64,000 nt of DNA from Spodoptera frugiperda (lineage: Eukaryota; Arthropoda; Insecta; Lepidoptera; Noctuidae), in contig NC_064239.1 of assembly GCF_023101765.2 (NCBI RefSeq), forward strand, positions 2,232,001 through 2,296,000. The letters are read 5' to 3'. Positions within the stretch are counted from its first letter, which is position 1, and every line of letters begins with the position of its first letter. Below are positions 56,202 to 64,000 of this stretch, one piece after another. A program made the translations under genes and the position numbers. Below the pieces are notes generated by a model. It was not told the DNA's origin. It was given only the letters and a program-made list of their open reading frames with translations, and searched no databases.

Positions 56202-57805
56202 GTATTCTATTACTTAAGGACTTACCTTTCTCCGGCTAATAATGATAGTGATTCTATCATCTCATTCTAAAATATCTGTTCACCCAACACATAACACAAA
56301 CAATAGTCTTAATTTATCCGCACTCTAGTGATGGGAAATCAACATATCGATTGGTAATCGATACCTGTTATAACTGCAAACACGGCATCCACTTAATAAC
56401 AAGTGTCACTTTACTGAACGATTCGTTTACGGCCACTTAAACAGCCGTATGAGCGATAATAGCCATCGGATACGGGTCCTGTACGGTTTTTAATATTTAT
56501 ATGCAAATTGGATACTGAATGTTCTTTTTTTTTTGTATTTTAAAAGGTTTTTGTTTTCGTTTTTTAAAAGCCTGGCGGGCTTTCTGCACAACTGTTGTTT
56601 CGTTGGGATTTTCTATCCGTGTTAATTCGCATGAACGATGTTTGCAACCGATAGTTTTTTTTTCTTAAGATTTTTACATTTACAGCGAATTTTATTTATC
56701 GTGGTCTGTTCTAAAATTATGAGGAGTTTTTGGGAATCATAAATTAAGCACCCGCCTAGGATGGAGAGGTAGGGCCACTTCCAATATCTACTGTCTGGAC
56801 GATTGTCGTAAATGATGGAAGATCTGAAGGAAAGAAGATTTTCTCTGATCTAAATAATCTATGCAGAAGAAAATCTTCGTGAAAGTCGCAAATTGCTCTC
56901 ACTTTCATATCTTTCACATTAAATGAAAAATAAAATAACTTGCTACACAATTTAATGTAGTTATAAGTTCTTCAAGAAAAACGGACGAAAAGGATCTCAA
57001 CTTCCCTCATTTAATTATGGCTAAGCCGTTTATGCGACGTTTTCATACAATTTGTATACTCTTCATTCATACTCGAAGGAAATCTCATTAAGCGACTTTT
57101 TGCTTCAAAAGTCAAGCGACTTCACGGTCTGTTCAGTTTGGGATTTTTTCTTCGTAAATTCTAGCGACATTTCATATTTTTGCAGCGAGAAACGTTGCAG
57201 TGTTATGAGCATTTTATTATAAGATTCTTTTTTCTGAAATGAAATATCAAGGAATTTCATAGGTTTATTTTTAAGTAAAAATTTCACCTATTTGGTATTT
57301 TCTGGTGGGCAATGATAACTACGAATCAAGTGTTTTAATTGGTACAATTGTAATAGAGATCCATATCATTACTAAAGAAGGACTGTATTAGAATCTGAAT
57401 GGCCATTTTAAATAAATTTATTTTCACAATATCAGCATCCTTTTCAAAGAATTTAAAAAAACATACTTTTCCAGGATATACCTCTTTGTCAGAAATTCAA
57501 AGTCTTCCAAACCAATGAACAGTCATTCCAAAGGTCGTTGATGTTTTACCCCCGAAAAAGAACTAACTATTATTCTGTAACTCAGACTTAGCACTAAGCA
57601 GAAGCAGTTTCCTCACCTCAGTTAGACTTAGCGTGACAATTAAGGCAGCCAATTAACACGATTCGATGTTCGTGACAAAACCAACCTAGTTCTATATTGA
57701 TTATATTATCAAACGTTGTATTTCTTTGTACTTATTAGCCTTGTAGTGACTTCTTTAGAGCACGTAACACAATTTACCTAAAAACCTAATTATGTATAAT
57801 ACCCA

Positions 57806-58040
57806 ATGTTTTTGATGACGGAAGGAATCTTCAAAAGACGCCAAATTTTGAGGATAAACTTACCTGACCAAAACTTACCAGTACGAAACACCGAGTCCTC
57901 TCAAAATACCAATCTCGGAGCCCTCACGGCGCAACGCCTTTTACGGCACATTCTTAAGGAGACCTGCCATGAGTCTGTGCGCGACGGCAGAAGACTGTTG
58001 TGCCACCATCTTCCCTGACGTTGACCAATTCTACCCCTAC
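57806..58040. other. GC-richer block with antisense splice donors, unrecognised
   Basis: The plus strand has a 70-codon frame and the minus strand two donor-like sites (CAG|GTAAGT at 57868-57863, TG|GTAAGT just before). The minus frame leading into the better donor contains a stop, so no exon can be confirmed. Repeat origin is possible. Confidence 0.2.
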
Positions 58041-58197
58041 TGAACCCATCACCTTCCTACTCAACCGTAGGCATTAACAACAAAACCTAAAAACCAAAAT
58101 TGTACGTAATTCCATTCAAAGCTATATTGCATTGTAAAAATGAGTAAAATTGAGGGCAAATTATGAACATTTTATGCTAAAATAAGTTACGTACCTA

Positions 58198-58345
58198 CTA
58201 AAGTCAAAGTCAAATCATTTATTCCAATTAAACCATATACTTAGGTACTTTTGAAACGTCAACAAAGAAAGAAATAAAATAATAGTCTGTCAGTCTGTCC
58301 GTCAGTGAAGCTAGGTAGCTAAGAATATTGGTCTTAGTTTTTTCT
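58198..58345 (+). mobile_element. Dispersed repeat (type F), partial
   Basis: CTAAAGTCAAAGTCAAATCATT and CTGTCCGTCAGTGAAGCTA recur in the same order at 61448-61575. Family unknown; it looks like a 5'-truncated retroposon. Confidence 0.45.
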
Positions 58346-58909
58346 TGAAAGAAAGCATTTTCAGATGTCCTAACATTCCCAGTGTCATTCGGAATTCATA
58401 TTCATTGGTATATCCTTCACAAAACCCTCGTACAAAACACTACAAAAAAAAAAATCATCCAATTTAGTACAGTCGTTTAGGAGTTACGCGCAACAAATAC
58501 GAACATTTCAATACAACTTTAGATTCAAAACATACCCAAACACAGCGTCCTACTTTGTTTTCTTTTAAACAAAATACTTGACACCACTATTCACTCTAGA
58601 TTAATTGTATCGCATAAAAATTCGCCATGTACATTGAAAGTAGAACAAAGACTATAAAAAAAAAACAGAAAGTGATACCTTGACTTTTAGTAAGCGGCTT
58701 AGCATGCCATTCTAATAAAATGTGGTCACCTATGTACTACGTAATGCTCCTCCAATTTTGTTACCAGTCACGAAACACGCACTTTCATCACGAATCGTAT
58801 CATTGGATCATTGTAAAAAGTTTTATAACCTTTTATTAAAACGTTGAAACTTAGTAATAAACAAAGTGATTAGCAATCGGTTTATGCTGTTCTATTTTTT
58901 TCTGTTACT

Positions 58910-59056
58910 GTACCCAGTATATGGCAATAGACTCATCCCCAATTACATGGGATTTATACCACAAATGGTAAAAAGTGGGTGTACATTATAGCGGCATTAC
59001 GTGCCGTAATGTGTACCTCTGCCTGCCCCTTCGGAGATAAAAGCCGTGACGATATA
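58910..59056 (+). mobile_element. Type B SINE, 3' half
   Basis: CCCAGTATATGGCAATAGAC, ATTACATGGGATTTATACC, AGTGGGTGTACATTATAGCG and the CCTGCCCCTTCGGAGATAAA end are well preserved. 5'-truncated. Confidence 0.8.
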
Positions 59057-59527
59057 AAAAAATATATTAAACAGAATAAAATCGAGTTAGTTACTATTGA
59101 AAGAAACGTATTTAAAATTAAATAACTGTCAAACCCCACAACAGTTACATACAACAATACTGCACTATGATCAAATAAAAAATTTCAAATATTTCACCCA
59201 ACACATAAAAACTACTCCACATTCGAAATTAACGGAACACTAAAACAATAAACGGTCGTGCCTTCAAAATTAGGCGGCCATTGTAATTCCACACACGTGG
59301 ACTGGACTCACACAGTCAACTGTACCTACTAACCTAATCGATTTATATTATGTTACCGTATAATCTTTTAATCAGACATTCTGTACTTTACAAAATGCTG
59401 AGAGAGAGTAGTAGGAATATAATGATGAGTACCGATGTGCAAATCGGGATCGTCTCTGCGCGAATTTCCATCTACTTAAAATCGCCCTTTACACACATTG
59501 CCGTCTGCGCTATTCTATTGAATACTA

Positions 59528-59585
59528 CCTTTATAGTACGAGTTTGCTTTACGATTCTTTTCTCGTTTCGATTCCTTTAAACGTA
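59528..59585. mobile_element. CCAAT MITE, one arm only
   Basis: TAGTACGAGTTTGCTTTACG followed by TCTCGTTTCGATTCC is the left arm; the CCAAT centre and right arm are missing. Confidence 0.55.
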
Positions 59586-59623
59586 ACATTTGAACCTGAA
59601 CATTTCAGTCTTTACATTGCCTG

Positions 59624-59801
59624 TCCCAATAGGGCTGATCCGGAGCTGCGGACTGCCTAGCGGGTTACGAGGGCTCCAAATTGAAAAAAAGGAGTAGGAA
59701 CGAAGTAGTTTTTAGTCAGTAAGAGTCCGTCACTCCCTCTCACCTCGCCCAAGGCGGGAGAAGACATTGGATGAATTTTCACCCTCAAAAAAAAAAAAAA
59801 A
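59624..59801 (+). mobile_element. R1-like LINE tail, truncated slightly upstream of the short form
   Basis: TCCCAATAGGGCTGATCCGG precedes the usual head, matching the LINE 3' UTR just before the tail. The copy thus extends about 15 bp beyond the common 5' end. It ends in a run of about 14 A. Confidence 0.75.
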
Positions 59802-60833
59802 TACATTAAGTACTCGTGTTTTGTAAAGAATACCAGATTAAACCTACTCTACGAATCGCCACTAACTTAATATTATCCGTGTCGGTTCAAAGAAAACCCG
59901 TCGCCGTACTCGTAACAAAATGTGGGGCATCCCGCGTCATCGCTGTGTCATTTGTTTTATTTCACTCCTTACGAGAAATGTTCCCGAATCCCAACACTGG
60001 ACTACGGATAAAGGATAATGGGATATTGATGACTTGTTCTTACGATTGATTTTCAAGCAAAGATTCTATTTGTAAAAGTGAAAGTCATTTTGTTTTTCTA
60101 TTTGGACGCGAAAATAGACTGAAGATTCGTTTTGTGGTGAAAATGTTATACCAAACACAATAGGGATGATGACTGGGTCAAAAATAAATTATTACAACTT
60201 TTCAATACAATAAAATATTGAAAAATAATCACACTCTCATTCATAAATTTGATGAACTACTTAATTTTCGATTGTTTTCGAGTAAAGTTTTTAGAAATAA
60301 GTCTGCTATTTGACGTAAAAATCTGATGACGTTATAATAGAGTATTTCATACAAAGTTCATAGAAAATATCGTTTTTGACGTTTCGAAAAAAGTATTGAA
60401 TTTGACTAGTAGGAAACTAGCCTATTTCATGAGATTGGAATATTACGTGGGAATAATAACTGGTGAAAAGAGGTTGTATTACGGTTGCCTAGGTAACTGG
60501 AAGTAACTACAAGTACGTGACCTATAATTATGTTGCTTAAAGTCTATGAGGTTTTACTAAAGCAAATATTAGGTACGAGGCCATTAAATTGGCCATTGCT
60601 ATTAACATGGTAACTTTTTGAGCAAACTACTTGGAGTCTCATTGAAAAAACTTACTCATAATATTATTTAAATGTTTAATGATGAATTATATTTATATTC
60701 TGCTAAGTTGGTTACTAATAGTTTGTAATTTACGATTAGCTTATATAAATGTTGATTTTCGAGATTAGCAATGTACTAATATTGATCTATTTTAGTGAAT
60801 ACTCTTTACATTAAACAAGTTAAAGAAATAAGA

Positions 60834-61120
60834 CTGCCTCGTAGGCCCAGTGGTTGCAAGTGCGACTGCCGGGAAGTATTACTGGACCTTTTTCGGATTT
60901 TCGAAAATTTCTCAGTTGTAGCACGGAGTCTGGAAATGTGCCCAGTATATGGCAATAGGCTCACCACCTATTACATGGGACTTATAACACAAATTGTAAA
61001 AAGTGGGTGTATACAGTGGCATTACGTGCCATAATGTACACATTATAGGTAGGTAGGCAGAGGTACACCTCTGCCTTCCTTTTCGGGGATTAAAGGCGTG
61101 AGGATATGATGATGATGAAG
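60834..61120 (+). mobile_element. Type B SINE, full length, with (GAT)n tail and palindromic insertion
   Basis: Head CTGCCTCGTAGGCCCAGTGG and GCAAGTGCGACTGCCGGG; the B-box region is deleted. Body motifs follow in order and the element ends GGCGTGAGGATATGATGATG, a simple-repeat tail. The end block is disturbed by GGCAGAGGTACACCTCTGCC at 61056-61075, a perfect 20-bp palindrome. Confidence 0.8.
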
Positions 61121-61447
61121 TTAAAAAATAAAAATATCTTTTCTTATCTCTAATTACCCATACAGACTAATAGAGTCATAAAAAAATTGTAACGCACATT
61201 ATAATACTAAAGCATACAGTTACTCACTGCTTTAAGATTATAATAAATATAACGATGACATTTGTATTAGGAGCGCTGCGATGCGACCCGCCATACTTCG
61301 CGATGCGTGCAGAATTAATTATATTATGGGGGCAAGCACTTATGTCTGCTGGTAGACGGTTTATGGTAATTAGAAACGTCTTGTTAAAGCTTTTTTGTGA
61401 AATATTGTTATGTGAATTGTGTAGGTTCTTTATTGTAGTTTGAATAT

Positions 61448-61575
61448 TCCAAAGTCAAAGTCCAAATTAGTTATTTCAAATAGACCGGGCAGTGACTTAT
61501 GAACGTTAAAGGAAATAATATTACAATATTAATATAAAATGTCTGTCTGTTCGTCAGTCCTCTAGTGAAGCTATT
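61448..61575 (+). mobile_element. Dispersed repeat (type F), second copy
   Basis: CCAAAGTCAAAGTCCAAATT, ACCGGGCAGTGACTTATGAA and GTTCGTCAGTCCTCTAGTGA parallel the 58.2-kb copy. Confidence 0.45.
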
Positions 61576-61665
61576 TGCTCGTTCCAAAGTGTCCTAATAT
61601 TGTTATGTCATTGATTTGGTAAAATTATAAGAATTCGTTCTCCAAACTAAATTATCAACTAAAGC

Positions 61666-61732
61666 TAGCCGGCGTGAAACAACGGCGTTGCGCTTAGACG
61701 TGTGAGTGAGGTTACCAGAGGGCCCAGTGAAA
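61666..61732 (+). mobile_element. Type D repeat, internal fragment
   Basis: GGCGTGAAACAACGGCGTTG and GTGTGAGTGAGGTTACCAGA match the middle of the type D body. Confidence 0.55.
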
Positions 61733-62279
61733 CCCTGTAAATAAAGTATTACCCTGAAATCTTTGCAACTGCTCCCGTGTTGTGGGTGTTGGTACCTACA
61801 TAATAAAATGACCCTTATATTAGTGTGCGTCCCTATCTAAATGAATGTAAAACTGAAATCGACATTAACCTTCGTCCTATTCAGCCGCTACACATTTGAT
61901 CATTATCAACAAATCAATCACAACATAAATGTCATACACAATAACGTTCAAAATTAAATAACACTTAATATTCGAATCGATTAACCGACATCATTAGCAT
62001 GGATGTGCTGACACGTAACATATACAACATTAATCATTACGTTCAGCCGCTACCGAATGACACGGCGGAGCTTAGTGTGGACACGTCCTGAGTTAATGTT
62101 ATGTCATCATTTTATATTACAACTCATTCGAGCGATCGATAGAGGAAGGCTGGCCTAGAAACGATGTTAATTCATAACTTTCCTTCCTCTGACCTTCCCA
62201 AATATGTTTTGTACTGATTTTGTTTGGTGTTTTAAAAGGAAACTTATGAAGCAATTCGTTGTTCTTGGTTAGTTGTTTG

Positions 62280-62385
62280 GGGAAAATCATCAAATGACTT
62301 CTCCCGCCTCGGGCGAGTCTTACTGACTAAAAACCACTCTTTTCTACTACTGCGGGCATCAGCCCTACTGGGTGCCATCTGTGGG
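62280..62385 (-). mobile_element. R1-like LINE 3' fragment, internally deleted
   Basis: Tail motifs at the left join directly to GCATCAGCCCTACTGGGTGC and CCATCTGTGG at the right, which is LINE 3' UTR. Most of the head block is lost. Confidence 0.65.
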
Positions 62386-62947
62386 TTATCAGGATACCTG
62401 GCTACTAAATTACCTACATGTAGATAACTAGAATAATATCCGCAATTTAACTGCGCTTTTCCTGGTAAAAAGGAAAAGGTTTATAGAAGACACTACTTAA
62501 AAATATTTATTCCATTAAAATACCTACATACTTAGAGAGTGTGATTTAAATCTACACACATAGTGGGTGAACGGACCTTCTTGTGTCGTTTAAAAAAATA
62601 AAATAGAACGTTCCAATTTTAAAACTACATTTCTCTCTTCCTAACCCAATTGAAGAACACGCCACTTCATGAGTTTCAAATTGTCTAAACTTTGAACATG
62701 TTACTTATGTACTTAGTTTGTGAAAACGTGTTCACGTATGTTATCTTAGTAGTTTTAAAAACTTAGTTTTAAAGTACAAATTGAGGATAACGTTTGTTTT
62801 ATATTCTTTTTTTGTATGCGGAAAATAAATACAGGAAAATTAAGGAAAAAATCCATAGAATGTATAAAAAATAATGTTTGAAATCGGTACAGTAGAATAC
62901 AAATTATTTTAGTCGCTACTCTCATGGTTTTCGGGACAGCCCGGTAT

Positions 62948-63083
62948 AAAGAAGGAGTAGGAAGTTCCTACTCCTCCTTTTTCCTACTAGGAACGGGGTG
63001 GTTTTTAGTTAGTAAGAGTCTGACACTCCCCCTCGCCTCATCCGGGCGGGAGAAGTCACTGGAGGACTCCCCATCTCCACAAA
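62948..63083 (+). mobile_element. LINE-tail repeat with inverted duplication inside
   Basis: Core and end motifs are clear (TTTAGTTAGTAAGAGTCTG, GGCGGGAGAAGTCA). The AGGAGTAGGAA block is followed by its own reverse complement (62953-62975) and another inverted piece before GGAACGGGG resumes. Confidence 0.65.
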
Positions 63084-63423
63084 AAATATTATGGTTTTTA
63101 ATTATCTTTAAGTTTCCTTACGGTATAAATAAGGAGTTAGTTTAGGTGCTACGTCACATTGAGTAACTTTTAGTTCAGTTTGGTTTAGGTTACGTTAGTT
63201 TAATTTAGTTTTAGTTAAAAGATGGTTAAGGTTATGGTAGGTGAAAATGCCCATTAGTTCCTAATGTTTTGACTACCTAACATAAGTAATTATTCTTGCA
63301 GTAATCTTCCAAATTAGTTAGCACTTAGCACTTATGTTCTCTTTTGTTTCTGGTATGACATAAGCCCGTCCATAATTGACGGTAACATACCTTCGCAACT
63401 CTGATGGTGGAGATAAAAAGTAA

Positions 63424-63614
63424 ACGTCCACAGGCCCGTATCGCACGCGTCGTACGCATTCCGTATGACGTCATCAGTACGCATCGCATGTAAGCATTGC
63501 TGATGATGCGGTGCGTACGATGCGGATCAGTGGACGCAGTTGTATGAGTTTCTATACAAGACAAACTAAAATCCGTTGCGTGTGATGCGTACAATGCGGG
63601 CCTGTTGACGCGTA
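63424..63614. mobile_element. CpG-rich palindromic MITE
   Basis: CGTCCACAGGCCCGTATCGC at the left and the reverse of GATGCGTACAATGCGGGCCT at the right are its ends. Inner inverted units repeat the GCGTACGATGCGG / CGCATCGTACGC theme three or four times. Contains TATGACGTCATC at 63464. Confidence 0.6.
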
Positions 63615-64000
63615 CCTTAAATAGTTGGTACTTATTTCTTTGTGTAGGTATCCTTATTCTTAATTTAAAAGTTGTGACATAACAAGAATACTAGTATAAC
63701 TATAAATAGAACTATTAAGACTAGACAATCCGGAATTAGTTACAGTTATTCAACTAATTGCAGTTGCATATTGCATACACAGACACAGTTGCATTAAAGT
63801 GAAAGATCTGAAATAGGAATTGTGTCACAAAATCTTGCATTTCGAAATTTGTTGAATTTGTTTGAGTAATAACTCGATGCATTTAATATGCACGAGATAT
63901 AATTATACGGTCTTCGGAGAAATAAAATAATAAATAAAAGACGAGATGGCAGTTACGTTAATAACAGAGAATAAGAGTAGACTTCTTAGCCAATGTGACG

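Larger units (their letters stand above)
53631..58197. other. AT-rich presumed intron between listed repeats
   Basis: Listed copies at 54.1, 55.0, 55.4, 56.1 and 57.8 kb aside, no feature is supported. The 101-codon frame at 54573-54878 has no recognisable motif and no splice context. Confidence 0.4.
59802..64000. other. Right end, presumed intron between listed repeats
   Basis: Outside the SINE at 60.8 kb, repeats at 61.4-61.7, 62.3 and 62.9 kb and the MITE at 63.4 kb, the DNA is AT-rich and blank. No acceptor-flanked exon with glycosyltransferase motifs was found. Confidence 0.4.

Noticed and set aside
63325..63594. 89-codon minus-strand frame
   Set aside because: Lies across a palindromic MITE; composition follows the repeat.

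Overview
This is a stretch of AT-rich animal genomic DNA, very probably from a moth. No bacterial-type gene organisation is present. The interspersed repeats (tRNA-headed SINEs, stubs of LINE reverse transcriptases, Helitron ends finishing in CTAG, many palindromic MITEs) are of kinds I associate with Lepidoptera, perhaps Noctuoidea. That assignment is recognition from memory, not a database search.

Only one short interval looks like part of a host protein-coding gene. Positions 39775-39867 encode a 31-residue signal-anchor N-terminus that ends exactly at a strong splice donor. It is preceded by a GC-rich, ATG-free 5' UTR with an initiator-like motif. The peptide resembles the N-terminus of the Golgi enzyme GALNT2 (polypeptide GalNAc-transferase). 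If so, positions 39868-64000 are mostly its first intron and the catalytic exons lie beyond the window.

Layout. 1-5 kb: SINE fragments, a LINE-tail stub and a local direct duplication. 5.5-7.6 kb: a large foldback element and a Helitron-like end. 8-14.7 kb: foldback MITEs and chained LINE C-terminal stubs. 15.5-16.25 kb: a 5'-truncated R1-like LINE with a 14-bp target-site duplication, whose 3' tail is shared by about 18 short copies across the window. 16.3-29 kb: mostly unannotatable AT-rich DNA with scattered SINEs. 29.4-32.5 kb: two ~0.9 kb copies of a foldback element whose arms carry matched substitutions. 33-39 kb: MITEs, a Helitron end, a composite SINE with a nested retroposon, and a promoter-like cluster. 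39.4-40 kb: the exon. 40-47 kb: plain intron-like DNA. 47-64 kb: SINEs, MITEs and a 1-kb element with 380-bp inverted repeats.

The window contains no genes acting together as a pathway. Its content is retrotransposons (LINEs that probably mobilise the SINEs sharing their tails), non-autonomous DNA elements and one host exon. Nearly all open reading frames over 60 codons are chance frames in AT-rich or repeat DNA. No tRNA gene, rRNA or recognisable miRNA was found; every tRNA-like promoter belongs to a SINE.
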